Source: Oceanipulchritudo coccoides
GTDB lineage: Bacteria; Verrucomicrobiota; Verrucomicrobiia; Opitutales; Oceanipulchritudinaceae
DNA: 64,000 bases
NCBI RefSeq assembly: GCF_010500615.1
Contig: NZ_JAAGNX010000001.1
Span: 620,001 to 684,000, forward strand
Direction of reading: 5' to 3'
Both the position numbers and the translations under genes were made by a program. This document shows, piece by piece, positions 1 to 9,597 of the stretch. Below the pieces are notes generated by a model. The model worked only from the letters and a program-made list of their open reading frames with translations, did not search any database and was not told where the DNA came from. The first letter of the stretch is position 1, and each line of letters begins with the position of its first letter.

Positions 1-808
1 ACATGCCCTGCAGGCGCGCATCCGAGGTATTGACCTCCACCTGATGTCCGGTCTCAGCATCTTCAAGAACGATCCAACCGACAGAAGGAAGCTGTGTTTC
101 CCGAGGGTCATGCAGGTGAATGCAGATCAAGTCGTGTCGCTTTCCGGTCAAGGTCAGCATTTTTTGAAGCTCTCCCGGTTTCTCCTTTGTCGACGGGCGG
201 AGCCATGCCTGCGATTCCTCAGTCAGAAAGTCGCTGACAAGAAAACACACAGCCTTGCGCCGAATCAGGTGGTTCAGGGTTTTCATGGCCTCGCTCAGGT
301 TGGTGCCCTTGTGCTGCGGCTCATAAAAGAGGATTTCCCGAATGACCCGGAGGACATGGGATCGTCCCTTTTTAGGCATGATAATTTTTTCGACCGTGTC
401 GGAAAACAGGATCAAGCCGACCTTGTCGTTGTTGCGCGTGGCACTGAATGCGAGGACACTGGCCAGCTCTGCAGCCAGCTCGCGCTTGGTCTGCTTGACG
501 CTGCCAAAATCCCCGGAAGCGGAGATGTCAACCATCAGCATGATGGTCAGCTCACGTTCCTCCTCGTAGACCTTGATGAAGGGCCGGTCCATCTTGGCGG
601 TCACATTCCAGTCAATGGAGCGGACATCGTCGCCGGGTTGGTATTCGCGCACCTCGGCAAAATCCATTCCCTGTCCTTTGAACACGCTGTGGTAAGCGCC
701 GACAAGGGACTCATCGACAAACTTCCTGCTGCGGATCTCGACTTGGCGGACCTTGCGCAGGATTTCGCGAGTGCGCTCAGATGGGGACATGCTCCCTGAA
801 GAATCCAT
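1..808 (-). CDS. DUF58 domain protein (partial, C-terminus beyond window)
   Basis: The reverse strand reads an open frame from an ATG at 808 to the window edge, about 269 codons, so the C-terminus is missing. The N-terminal part holds the typical DUF58 stretch YQPGDDVRSIDWN and then a vWA-like beta strand with a DISAS (DxSxS) metal-site motif. DUF58 proteins accompany MoxR ATPases and are thought to act in chaperone-like assembly or envelope functions; substrates are unknown. It starts 20 bases after the MoxR gene ends on the same strand, which supports an operon. Family assignment is firm, role is not. Confidence 0.85.
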   Translation of the reverse strand, partial: MDSSGSMSPSERTREILRKVRQVEIRSRKFVDESLVGAYHSVFKGQGMDFAEVREYQPGDDVRSIDWNVTAKMDRPFIKVYEEERELTIMLMVDISASGDFGSVKQTKRELAAELASVLAFSATRNNDKVGLILFSDTVEKIIMPKKGRSHVLRVIREILFYEPQHKGTNLSEAMKTLNHLIRRKAVCFLVSDFLTEESQAWLRPSTKEKPGELQKMLTLTGKRHDLICIHLHDPRETQLPSVGWIVLEDAETGHQVEVNTSDARLQGM

Positions 809-828
809 GCGTTTTCTTCAATCCCCGA

Positions 829-1827
829 TCAAGGAACAGGGACTGTTTCAAGAATGCGTTTAATGACTGCTTCCGTCGACAATTCCTCGGCTTCGGCCTC
901 GTAGGTGAGGATAATCCGGTGCCGAAGGATGTCCGCAGCGATTGACTTCACATCCTGCGGCGTGACATAGCCACGCCCCGAAATGAATGCCCATGCCTTG
1001 GCGGCGAGGGTGAGGGAAATCGTCGCCCGAGGGCTCCCGCCAAACTGGATCATCGGCTTGAGGTCCTCAAGGCCGTGCGCTTCCGGTTCGCGGGTGCAGA
1101 AGACCAGCTCGATGATGTAGTCCCGGATCTTGGCATCCAGGTAGATCTCGTTGACCGTTTTTCTTGCCGAAAGAATTTGCTCCGGGGTCACGACCGCCGA
1201 AGCTTTTGGTTTCGCACCTGTAGTAGCCATGCTCTCGAGGATTTTCATTTCCTCTGACTTGGATGGATATCCAATCTGCAATTTCAGCATGAAGCGGTCG
1301 ACCTGTGCCTCAGGCAACGGGTAGGTGCCTTCCTGGTCGATCGGGTTCTCTGTTGCCAGGACAAGGAAAGGGTGGGGCAACTCGAAGGTATTGTCCCCGA
1401 TTGTCACTTGGCCTTCCTGCATCGCTTCGAGCAGGGCACTCTGGACCTTTGCCGGTGCACGGTTGATTTCATCCGCCAGAACGATATTGGCAAAGACGGG
1501 TCCCTTCTTGGTCGAGAATTCACCGGACTTGGGGTTGTAAATCAGTGTACCGATGATATCGGCAGGGAGCAGGTCCGGGGTGAATTGCACACGGGCAAAA
1601 TCAGCGTGAATGGAGTCGGCCAGGGTCCTCACCGAAAGCGTTTTGGCCAATCCGGGAACCCCTTCCAGGAGGACGTGCCCGTTGGCCAGAAGGCCTACGA
1701 GGAGGCGGTCGATCAGATATTGCTGGCCCACAATCACCTTGGCCATTTCGGCCCGCAAGGCGGTTATCCATTCGGCCTGTGCGCGGACCTTGGTATTGAT
1801 TTCTTCAAGATTGAATTCTTCAGACAT
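829..1827 (-). CDS. MoxR-family AAA+ ATPase
   Basis: A 332-residue protein of the usual MoxR length. The Walker A region reads GVPGLAKT, Walker B reads LADEINRA, and a sensor region with ATENP follows, all typical of AAA_3 MoxR ATPases. These ATPases work with DUF58 and vWA partners as chaperones in complex maturation or envelope stress responses. The DUF58 partner follows directly downstream. The start is an ATG; the gene diverges from the ligase-like gene on the plus strand with about 165 bases between them. Confidence 0.93.
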   Translation of the reverse strand: MSEEFNLEEINTKVRAQAEWITALRAEMAKVIVGQQYLIDRLLVGLLANGHVLLEGVPGLAKTLSVRTLADSIHADFARVQFTPDLLPADIIGTLIYNPKSGEFSTKKGPVFANIVLADEINRAPAKVQSALLEAMQEGQVTIGDNTFELPHPFLVLATENPIDQEGTYPLPEAQVDRFMLKLQIGYPSKSEEMKILESMATTGAKPKASAVVTPEQILSARKTVNEIYLDAKIRDYIIELVFCTREPEAHGLEDLKPMIQFGGSPRATISLTLAAKAWAFISGRGYVTPQDVKSIAADILRHRIILTYEAEAEELSTEAVIKRILETVPVP

Positions 1828-1993
1828 GTTTTAGTTCTTTTAAAGGATCAGGTATGAGACTTCCTAAGTTCACAAAGATTCAAAATTTGGCCAGTGATTG
1901 GGAATACATCAAGTCTCAAGCCCGGATTCCTCAGTTTCCCGGCCTGATTTTGTGATTGCGACCCATCGATATGGCGGAAAACTCCCGCTTGTT

Positions 1994-4150
1994 ATGCCAT
2001 CCCATAGACATCGGAATCCCATTAAGCGCTGGCTGCACAAGGCTACCGAATCCCCTCTGAGGATGTTGGAGGCGGTGCAGCATTTGCTCCTTGGTTGGAT
2101 ACTGATAATGACCCTGATAGGATTTGGCGGATTTCTTGCCTATGGTGAACCGATGAGCGGGGTTTCCCTCGGTCTGTTTATCCTGACAGCCCTGCACGCC
2201 ATCATTACGACCCTGAGACGTGAGAAAAAGGGTCTGGATTGGGAGCTCCTTCTGCCATTGCCGTTCATCCTATACGCCTTGCTGAGCTATCAGTTCCTCA
2301 GTCCGGCACCTTGGAGCTCAGCCCTTTTTCTTACGGTCTATGTGCAGGCGTACGCGCTCTACTTTGTCATCTTCAACAGCATACGGGGAACACGTTCCGG
2401 CATGTGGATTTTCACCATTTGCCAGTTGGTCGCGGTAGCGGCCTTGATGGGTGCGTTTTTCCAGTACTACCTTTTTCCCGATTGGATGGTCTCCCTGGCG
2501 CGGGATCGCAATCCAGCCTACCTGCACGGTGCAGGCGGATTCCTGATGGAACCGGCCAACATGGCCAGCCTGCTTCTTATGTTCTGGCCAGTCTGTGTCT
2601 TGATGGCCTGGGCACAGCGGTTTTCCGGTCCGGTAAGAATGCTCAACGGCTTTTATGCGCTGGCCATGTTTGTGGGCATCCTCCTGACCACAGAGCGTCA
2701 AGGATTGTGGATCATGCTCCTGATCTGCGCTTTGCTCCCGTTTTTCATGAGCAAATTCTGGGCGGTTCGTCGCAAGATATGGATGATTGGATCCATGCTC
2801 CTGATTGCCTGTCTTCCGCTGTTCTGGTTTGGCACCGATATGCTTCAGTCGAGAATTGTTTACCTGCTGGAAGTTCCTTCAAATCTCCTGACGGAGGCGG
2901 GGATTTCCTCAGCTTGGCAACTGTTCCTGCAGAATCCTGTTTTTGGCTGCGGCCTTGGAAGTTTTGCTTTCTTCTGGGAGTTGACTCGTCCGGTGGGTCT
3001 TGCCGGTTCCTCCCTGTATTCCGTTTCCGGCTACGCCGGCTTTCTGGCTGAGCTGGGACTTGTTGGGGCTTTACTGGCTGGAGCCCCTGTTCTCCTTCTG
3101 CTCTATCGCGCCGCAGGGTTCTGGAAGGCGATTTCATTCCTCACTGTGAACAAGGATACGCAAAGCCGGATGGCTCGATATCCGAAAAACCATCCGGCTC
3201 GAGCCAAACTGGAGCGGGCGAATGGGCGCACGCCTTCAGTGAAAGTTATTCTTGGAGGTCTCTTGCTGGGCATTTTCGCTTTTCTTCTCTCCATGGGTTG
3301 GGACTACTCCCTGAATTTACCAATCTTGTTATTTTTATTTGTCTCGATTGTGGCCATTCTTGCCGCCCTTTCTCGCCGGGGGCATCGCAATACCGTCTCC
3401 TCCCGCGTTGGCATTGCAACCGGCTTGATTCCGGTTCTCTTGTCCGCATGGGCTCTTGCCTTCGGGGCGCCCAAGTTCTACAGCCAATACTCGGTTTATA
3501 CAGCCGACGAGGAATTGGCTTATCTTTTGTCCGATCCTGACAGGATATTCCTGGATCCGGGATCCCTCACATTTGTTGCGGGGTCCTACAAGGAAGCAGT
3601 GGAGTTGAATCCTCGTAACGCCCTTGCCTGGTTGGGTCTTGGCCGGGCCCAGCTGGCGCGGATTTATGCAGATGTTTGGCCCTCGGAGGAGCTCGCGGCG
3701 CAGGCAAGGGAATCCTTGGTAAATGCGCTTTCAATATCCCCGGACCTCTGGGAGGCCCACTTTCAAATGGCCCGCTCTCTTGCCATTCTCGGAGAGAACA
3801 CGGATCAAATCGACGGGCACTTGCAAAGCGCTTATCGTCTTGCTCCCCGCCGCCCGGAGGCTCCCGCATTTCTTGGGACTTTGTTCCTGCTCCGCGGATC
3901 GGATCCGGCGGAGGGTCTACGGCTCCTTGAGGTTGCCCTCGAGATGGATCCTTTGTACGAGCCCGCGGTTAAGGCCTATCGTCGGATGGGGAGCATGCAG
4001 GCGGGGGAAGGTCGCCAGAGTCAGTCCGGGGCGCTCAGCGAAGCCCTTCTCGCCGAGTCTTTTGTCCTCAGGGATCCGGGACCTGAACGCATACTTGGGG
4101 CGGGCATCATGCCCGCACCGGCGGAAATCCTCACAACACCTGAAGAGTAG
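1994..4150 (+). CDS. O-antigen ligase-like membrane protein with C-terminal TPRs
   Basis: From the ATG at 1994 this is 718 residues; the frame stays open upstream to a TTG at 1898, which I consider less likely because the extra residues are not domain-like. Roughly the first 500 residues hold about ten or more hydrophobic segments in the manner of Wzy/WaaL O-antigen polymerases or ligases, with a long periplasmic-type loop. The last ~150 residues contain tetratricopeptide-like units (for example AVELNPRNALAWLGLGRAQ). Such fusions occur in bacterial exopolysaccharide and glycan ligases. No glycan cluster surrounds it, so the substrate is unknown. A shared terminator follows. Confidence 0.75.
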   Translation: MPSHRHRNPIKRWLHKATESPLRMLEAVQHLLLGWILIMTLIGFGGFLAYGEPMSGVSLGLFILTALHAIITTLRREKKGLDWELLLPLPFILYALLSYQFLSPAPWSSALFLTVYVQAYALYFVIFNSIRGTRSGMWIFTICQLVAVAALMGAFFQYYLFPDWMVSLARDRNPAYLHGAGGFLMEPANMASLLLMFWPVCVLMAWAQRFSGPVRMLNGFYALAMFVGILLTTERQGLWIMLLICALLPFFMSKFWAVRRKIWMIGSMLLIACLPLFWFGTDMLQSRIVYLLEVPSNLLTEAGISSAWQLFLQNPVFGCGLGSFAFFWELTRPVGLAGSSLYSVSGYAGFLAELGLVGALLAGAPVLLLLYRAAGFWKAISFLTVNKDTQSRMARYPKNHPARAKLERANGRTPSVKVILGGLLLGIFAFLLSMGWDYSLNLPILLFLFVSIVAILAALSRRGHRNTVSSRVGIATGLIPVLLSAWALAFGAPKFYSQYSVYTADEELAYLLSDPDRIFLDPGSLTFVAGSYKEAVELNPRNALAWLGLGRAQLARIYADVWPSEELAAQARESLVNALSISPDLWEAHFQMARSLAILGENTDQIDGHLQSAYRLAPRRPEAPAFLGTLFLLRGSDPAEGLRLLEVALEMDPLYEPAVKAYRRMGSMQAGEGRQSQSGALSEALLAESFVLRDPGPERILGAGIMPAPAEILTTPEE

Positions 4151-4181
4151 TTGTCAGGCGGGATCATTTTTAAAGATAGAA

Positions 4182-4212
4182 AAAGCCCTCCGCCGTTATT
4201 GCGAAGGGCTTT
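4182..4212. terminator. Bidirectional rho-independent terminator between convergent genes
   Basis: An 8-base perfect stem, AAAGCCCT (4182-4189) and AGGGCTTT (4205-4212), lies between the ends of the ligase-like gene and mdh. The A-rich left flank and AT-rich right flank would serve readthrough from either side. Confidence 0.75.
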
Positions 4213-4234
4213 GCATAAATCAAATGCTGGTCGC

Positions 4235-5224
4235 TCAGATAATATTGAGTTCCTGAACCGTGGAGCGCTCTCCAACGAGCTCATCAACACTCTTCTGGAC
4301 CATGCCCTTGCTGTAATCGTTGAGCTCAAGGCCTTGCACGACTTCATAGCTTCCATCGGCCTTGGTACGGATCGGGAAGCTGCACATGATGCCAGCTTCA
4401 GTTCCATACTCACCCTGGCTCGGGATACAGACGCTGTACCAATCACCGTCAGCCGTGGGGTTGGTCAGGGAAACAACGGTATCCACGACGGCATTGGCCG
4501 CGCTGGCGGCGGATGATGCTCCGCGTGCTTCAATAATCGCCGCCCCGCGCTTGCCCACAGTCGGGACAAAGGTTTCCTTCAGCCAAGCTTCATCGGCAAT
4601 GACTTTATTGGCCGCTTTGCCACCAATTTTGGCATTGTAGAAATCGGGGAACATGGTGGGGGAATGGTTTCCCCAGATGGCTACGTTACTGACCTCCGTG
4701 ACATCGACACCAGCCTTTTGTGCGAGCTGTGTCTTGGCGCGGTTTTCGTCGAGCCGGGTCATCGCAAACCAGCGGTTGGCCGGAAGCTCTGGAGCACTCT
4801 TCATGGCGATCAGGCAATTCGTGTTGCAGGGGTTGCCTACCACCAGGACGCGCACGTCCGGTGCGGCGTTGGCCGCGATGGCTTTACCTTGGCCGACAAA
4901 GATCTTGCCGTTGATTCCGAGCAGGTCCGCCCGTTCCATGCCCGCCTTGCGCGGGACTGAACCGACGAGGAGGGCCCAGTTGACGTCTTTGAATCCTTCT
5001 TCGAGGTCACTTGTCGCGACAATGTCCTTCAGCAGGGGAAAAGCGCAATCATCCAGCTCCATGCAGACTCCCTTGAGGGCTTTCATGGCAGGCTCGATCT
5101 CAATCAGGTTAAGAGCCACGGGTTGGTCGGGTCCGAACATTGCCCCGGAGGCAATGCGGAAGAGAAGGCTGTAGCCAATGTGGCCGGCAGCCCCGGTTAC
5201 GGCGACGCGTATTGGGTTTTTCAT
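4235..5224 (-). CDS. mdh: Malate dehydrogenase
   Basis: A 329-residue NAD-dependent malate dehydrogenase of the cytosolic-type branch, catalysing malate/oxaloacetate interconversion in the TCA cycle. The nucleotide-binding loop GAAGHIGYS lies at residues 11-19. Substrate arginines R92 and R98 sit in [12 protein letters not shown]. The catalytic pair is D159 (in RLDENR, with R162) and H187 (in WGNHSP). Length and motifs are complete. The gene stands alone, converging on the upstream ligase-like gene, with carA behind it on the same strand after about 130 bases. Confidence 0.97.
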   Translation of the reverse strand: MKNPIRVAVTGAAGHIGYSLLFRIASGAMFGPDQPVALNLIEIEPAMKALKGVCMELDDCAFPLLKDIVATSDLEEGFKDVNWALLVGSVPRKAGMERADLLGINGKIFVGQGKAIAANAAPDVRVLVVGNPCNTNCLIAMKSAPELPANRWFAMTRLDENRAKTQLAQKAGVDVTEVSNVAIWGNHSPTMFPDFYNAKIGGKAANKVIADEAWLKETFVPTVGKRGAAIIEARGASSAASAANAVVDTVVSLTNPTADGDWYSVCIPSQGEYGTEAGIMCSFPIRTKADGSYEVVQGLELNDYSKGMVQKSVDELVGERSTVQELNII

Positions 5225-5355
5225 ATTAATTTTTCTAATTTGGGTTAATGTTTTATAAAACGATTGCTAATAGGCTTCCGGTGCTTGGCAAGTCCAAACG
5301 ACCAGACTGAATCAATTATGATACAGTATATGGTGGAGCGCTAAAAATGGCACGC

Positions 5356-6510
5356 CTATTCGGCTGCTTTTTGGGCGACCAGATCATAGAAATGATCAAA
5401 CAACGGATCGCTGTCATGCGGGCCTGGGGCCGCCTCCGGGTGGTACTGGACGCTGAAGACCGGGAGGTCCTTGTGGCGCAGGCCGGCGACCGTCTGATCG
5501 TTCAGGTTGTATTCGGTGACAACGGCGCCACAGGCTTCGAGGTTTTCCTTGGTGGCGGCAAAGCCATGGTTCTGGGCGGTGATGGAGACGACACCCGTTT
5601 CGATGTTCTTGACCGGCTGGTTACCACCGCGGTGTCCAAACTTCAACTTCATGGTGGAAGCACCCATCGCGTGGGCGATGATCTGGTGGCCCATGCAAAT
5701 GCCGAACATCGGGTACTCCGGAATCAATTCCCGGATTGTCTCGTGTGCGTAGGTGACAGCGGCTGGATCTCCGGGTCCGTTGGAGACGAAGACACCCGCC
5801 GGATTCAGGTCACGCACGGTCTGCGCATCCGTGTCAGCCGGAACAACGGTAACATCAAAGCCGTGGAGGGTCAGCTTGCGAAAGATGTTGCGCTTGGCTC
5901 CCATATCGAAGGCAACGACCTTGTACCGCTTCCGCTTCAGGGCAGGCGGGTGAAGGTTGGTGCCCGGAACCGTGAACGGCTCGGGCCCGTCCTTCCATTC
6001 AAAAACTTCCTTGGTCGTCACTTCCTTGACGTAATCCACCCCGACGAGCCCCTTCCAGTCGCGTGCGCGCTGGACCGCTTCCTCATCGGTTATGTCCTCG
6101 GTACTCAAGCAGGCCTTGAGGGCGCCATGGACCCGGATTTTCTTGGTCAGGGCCCGGGTATCGATCCCGCTCAGGCCAGGGATGTCGTTTTCACGCAAAT
6201 AATCCGGCAGGCTTTGCTGGCTGCGCCAGTTGGAAACAACCGGGCTGATGTCCCGGACGACGAAGCCTTGAACCTTCGGCCCATCGGATTCCTCGTCCTC
6301 CTTGGTGACCCCATAGTTCCCGATTTGTGGGGTCGTCATGGTGACAATCTGCCCGAAGTAGCTGGGATCCGTGAGGATCTCCTGATACCCGGTCATCGAG
6401 GTATTGAAAACCGCCTCGCCGACCACTGTTTTATTTGCTCCAAATCCAACCCCGCGGAAAACCGATCCGTCCTCCAAGGCCAATACTCCCGATTTAATAG
6501 ACTCAACCAT
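5356..6510 (-). CDS. carA: Carbamoyl-phosphate synthase small subunit
   Basis: A 384-residue glutaminase subunit that feeds ammonia to CarB for pyrimidine and arginine synthesis. The N-terminal CarA domain is followed by a class I glutamine amidotransferase domain with nucleophile C272 in GICMGHQ and catalytic H357 and E359 in QYHPEA. Length is normal. carB is not next to it in this window, so the two subunits are encoded apart here. An opposite-strand open frame covers almost the same interval but shows no family features. Confidence 0.97.
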   Translation of the reverse strand: MVESIKSGVLALEDGSVFRGVGFGANKTVVGEAVFNTSMTGYQEILTDPSYFGQIVTMTTPQIGNYGVTKEDEESDGPKVQGFVVRDISPVVSNWRSQQSLPDYLRENDIPGLSGIDTRALTKKIRVHGALKACLSTEDITDEEAVQRARDWKGLVGVDYVKEVTTKEVFEWKDGPEPFTVPGTNLHPPALKRKRYKVVAFDMGAKRNIFRKLTLHGFDVTVVPADTDAQTVRDLNPAGVFVSNGPGDPAAVTYAHETIRELIPEYPMFGICMGHQIIAHAMGASTMKLKFGHRGGNQPVKNIETGVVSITAQNHGFAATKENLEACGAVVTEYNLNDQTVAGLRHKDLPVFSVQYHPEAAPGPHDSDPLFDHFYDLVAQKAAE

Positions 6511-6613
6511 TAAAGGCAGGGAATTAACGGGTCCGTTCGGGGGAAATCAATTCCTTTCGAAACTTTCTTCGGAAAATTACGCTGAAGCTTTTCAAGTGCT
6601 GCTGAATGCCGAC

Positions 6614-9040
6614 TCAGCGCCCGTTGTTGGTGACGCGGAAAAAGATGTTCGGTCCAAAGGGTACCGGGTCTGCGTTCACATCCTGGGCCTCGATGGCATC
6701 GAAGTACATTGTGTTGGCCGATTGGTCCACATTAATGGCAAAGAATTGGACTTCAGCAGTGCCTGCCGGAGCAATAGCCTGAACTTCAGACAGAATCCAT
6801 GTGTTGGCTGGCTGTGAATCATCGAGGTAGGGTTGCGACTCGGCACCAGCGAACTCTCCGGTAATAATCACTCCGGGACCCGACAGGGTGGGAGTCAGGG
6901 GCGTACCGCTGGAGTTGAGATAAACAATTTTCAGTAGGCCATTAGTGATGTCCGCTGGCAGTGCGGCTGGTGTGCGCAGGTATCCGCTCAGATAGAATTC
7001 ATCACCTGGAGAGGCTGGTCGGGACTGGAATGCGGTCGGGACGGTGAATGTTCCAGTCGCCGTCAGCTCCAGTGAATAGGTTCCCGACTGTGCGACCGAA
7101 TCCGTGGTGCCCCTGTCAGTAATCCATCCGGAAGCATCTCCTGTTTCGAAATCGCCGTTTATCAATAGATTCTGGAGGGCTGATGGTGCGTCCGCATCGT
7201 GGGTTAGAGTGATATTCACTTCCTCGCTGGTTTCGCTGCTGGTGACCGTGAGCGAGCCCGCGGTGGAGGAAAGCTCCGATGAGCCCCCGTTATTTGTCGC
7301 TACCAGCGTCCAGTTGAGCAGATCATTGGATGATTCCACGATCATACTTTGTTCACGAAGGTGGGCCGGGAAGCTAAAGTCGACCTGCAAGTCCTGGCCA
7401 ATTGCACTGGCCTGAAGAATTGACTCGAACGGCTCATTCCACATGGCCGCAAGCCGGTAGAATGCTGCACGTGGGTCCAGGTTGTCGATGCTCGAACCGT
7501 TATCAATGGTCCTGAAAATTCCCCACCATTCCTCATTGCCTTGTCCGTCTTCAAACGGTCCTGACCAACGTGGTCCAAAGTCTTGAGTGAATGCGCTGAT
7601 TCCTCCGCTGTCCTTCCACCACTCGTCGGCGTACTCGAAGACGCAACCTCCGGAAGCAATGTCTGCTCCGGCCTCATCTGCCCGAAGCTCGTTCCAGAGG
7701 TTTTCCAGGGCGTTGGCCGGCAATTCCACATTGTTTGGCCATTCCGTATCGACTCTTCCATCCAGCGCATCATATCCGAACTCGGTTATGATCAATGGCT
7801 TGCTGGAGCGGACCGCATAATCTGAGAGAAAGCTGCCAAAGCTGAATCCGTTGTAGACCTGGACCGCCCAGAAATCAAAATTCGTCATGGAGGCATTCCA
7901 TGTGTTGACCTGGCCCAAATCGTTTGTGATCGCCACAGAGACCAGCTTTTTGGGTGCAGCGGCTTTTACCGCGCCGGCAACTGTGTTCATGGCATTCCAG
8001 AAGGTTATCCCCTGTCCGGGGTTAGCCTCATTGCCAATCAGGAAGCCCATCACGGCCGGATTATCAGCAAGCGGGGTGGCAATACTTGTCCACTCATCAA
8101 TGAGGTCGTTGACCACTATGGTATTGCTGAAATCCGAGAGAGGATTCACGTAACGATTAATCAATACATAGATGCCGTTGTCAGCAGCCAGTTGGAGAAA
8201 AGCATCGTGATTTCGAGCGGGATCCCATCCGTAGATTCGAATGACGTTAATCCCCATCTTGCGGAAATTCTCGAAGTCCCGTGCCCAACGAGCCTGGTAA
8301 TCGGAGCTGATCCAGTAATAATCTCCGAATGGGTATCCAGCCGAGGGGTTCTCGCCGATTGCTGCCGGCTGGTAGCAAATTCCCTCCACTTCAAATGGTG
8401 TACCGTCGAGCAGGATTTGGCGTCCGGAAACCGTGAATACATTCCCCGGCTCGTAATCCAGCCGTACATTGTCGAATTGACCCTGGCTGGCGATGCCTCC
8501 CGTGCCCTCGAAGGCACTCAGGCGAATGGTGAGGTCCTGACCGTCTGTCGGATCGCCCAGCTCCACGGTCCCGACTGCCGTGATATCCTGCCACGAGTCC
8601 ACAGGAATGTTCGCTTTCGGGTTGTTAAGGGTTTGTGACGCAATCACGTTCCCTCCAGCCAGCAATTCAATCTTGTAGCTGCCATCGGTTGTGGCCCCGT
8701 TGATTCGGTTTCCGCCGGCCACGGTCAGTGTGTACGTGCCTGTGGCTGCTGACCCGATCAAGCCGCTGTTGCTCTCCGTAACGCTCGGATTTGGACCCAG
8801 AAAGCCCGGCAGATTCAAGTAATGAAACCATTCACCGTAGGCCGGGGTGCTGAAGGTACCGCCAAGACTGTAACTGTTTACTCCCCCGGAGATGGAACCA
8901 CCGTTGGATGTCCAGCCAGTTGCCTGCGCTTCGGCAATGGCGGGTTGCTCAAAGGAGGCATTCGGGACGGGGACTTGAACAGCCTGGAGGGCGAAAGGCG
9001 CAGCGATTAACAGAATCGGAAGAAGAGATTTGGCAGACAT
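6614..9040 (-). CDS. Secreted modular glycoside hydrolase (GH72/GH5-like clan)
   Basis: An 808-residue exported protein with a signal peptide over about residues 1-20. Residues 22-198 form a beta-rich module beginning VPVPNASFE, of the type seen in exported proteins of planctomycetes and verrucomicrobia. Residues 200-560 form a TIM-barrel hydrolase: the segment around GINVIRIYGWDP and NHDAFL resembles beta-1,3-glucanosyltransferases. The likely acid/base is E338 (GNE) and the nucleophile E420 (ITEFG). A 'SSNDLLNW' beta module and a CBM4/9-like domain (NGDFETGDASGW) follow. It probably acts on extracellular beta-glucan; exact substrate is inferred only. Confidence 0.75.
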   Translation of the reverse strand: MSAKSLLPILLIAAPFALQAVQVPVPNASFEQPAIAEAQATGWTSNGGSISGGVNSYSLGGTFSTPAYGEWFHYLNLPGFLGPNPSVTESNSGLIGSAATGTYTLTVAGGNRINGATTDGSYKIELLAGGNVIASQTLNNPKANIPVDSWQDITAVGTVELGDPTDGQDLTIRLSAFEGTGGIASQGQFDNVRLDYEPGNVFTVSGRQILLDGTPFEVEGICYQPAAIGENPSAGYPFGDYYWISSDYQARWARDFENFRKMGINVIRIYGWDPARNHDAFLQLAADNGIYVLINRYVNPLSDFSNTIVVNDLIDEWTSIATPLADNPAVMGFLIGNEANPGQGITFWNAMNTVAGAVKAAAPKKLVSVAITNDLGQVNTWNASMTNFDFWAVQVYNGFSFGSFLSDYAVRSSKPLIITEFGYDALDGRVDTEWPNNVELPANALENLWNELRADEAGADIASGGCVFEYADEWWKDSGGISAFTQDFGPRWSGPFEDGQGNEEWWGIFRTIDNGSSIDNLDPRAAFYRLAAMWNEPFESILQASAIGQDLQVDFSFPAHLREQSMIVESSNDLLNWTLVATNNGGSSELSSTAGSLTVTSSETSEEVNITLTHDADAPSALQNLLINGDFETGDASGWITDRGTTDSVAQSGTYSLELTATGTFTVPTAFQSRPASPGDEFYLSGYLRTPAALPADITNGLLKIVYLNSSGTPLTPTLSGPGVIITGEFAGAESQPYLDDSQPANTWILSEVQAIAPAGTAEVQFFAINVDQSANTMYFDAIEAQDVNADPVPFGPNIFFRVTNNGR

Positions 9041-9171
9041 GGAGTTTCCTTAGTTTTGTATGAGGCCAAGGGCAGGCAAGATGCCCCTTTCAAGCCTTTA
9101 AATGATTGGGTGGATGATTTAAATGACCCCGTTTCGGACGGGTGGTCAATAAGGAATTGCATTCAATGGCA

Positions 9172-9477
9172 TTAGCCCAGCTTCAGCGCCTTGCGCAGTT
9201 GCGCCTCGATCTGCTCAGCCCGCTCGGGGTCGATCCAGTAGTACACGTCCCGGCATTGCTTCGTATGCCTCACGATTCCCAGCGTCCGCATCCGGGCCAG
9301 GTGATTTGAGACCGTCGATTGCTTCAAATCCAGCTCATCGGCAATCTGGGAGACGTTCTTTCCCTCGCTGCAGTCCGGACTGCCCGGCAGCAGCTCGAGG
9401 ATGCGAAGCCGGGTCACGTCCCCGATCGTCCACAGGCAACGCGCCAAATCCTCCTCGTCTATCGTTAAATGTTCCAT
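9172..9477 (-). CDS. ArsR/SmtB-family transcriptional regulator
   Basis: A 101-residue winged-helix repressor-type protein. The helix-turn-helix covers about residues 42-62 (SQIADELDLKQSTVSNHLARM) and the wing follows with VYYWIDPE. The classical metal-binding ELCVCDL motif is absent, but C14, C36 and C75 are present, so the ligand could be a metal, a thiol-reactive signal or something else. It is transcribed away from kamA, and a perfect palindrome lies between the two genes, suggesting that it controls itself and kamA. Confidence 0.88.
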   Translation of the reverse strand: MEHLTIDEEDLARCLWTIGDVTRLRILELLPGSPDCSEGKNVSQIADELDLKQSTVSNHLARMRTLGIVRHTKQCRDVYYWIDPERAEQIEAQLRKALKLG

Positions 9478-9497
9478 CCGTGCCTTAAATCCGCTCT

Positions 9498-9519
9498 TAT
9501 ATTGACAGATTTCAATATA
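9498..9519. promoter_or_regulatory. Palindromic candidate operator for the ArsR regulator
   Basis: A perfect inverted repeat TATATTGA (9498-9505), six bases, TCAATATA (9512-9519). It lies 21 bases upstream of the arsR start and about 80 bases upstream of the kamA start. AT-rich symmetric sites of this sort are the usual ArsR-family targets. Confidence 0.6.
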
Positions 9520-9597
9520 TGTACTTATAAAGGCAACAATATTTTAAGGAAAAGCGGGCTGGGGGAGTCCGTCTGGGAGAGAGGGAATTTTAGAACG

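Noticed and set aside
44-799. 251-codon plus-strand frame at the window start
   Set aside because: The reverse strand encodes a recognisable DUF58 protein here; the plus frame has no features.
5347-6513. Long open frame on the plus strand opposite carA
   Set aside because: It mirrors carA almost exactly. carA has all catalytic residues, while the opposite frame shows no domain, signal or start site.
9068-9142. Two weak hairpins between the arsR end and the hydrolase start
   Set aside because: Stems are five to seven bases with mismatches and lack T-runs, so I do not call terminators.
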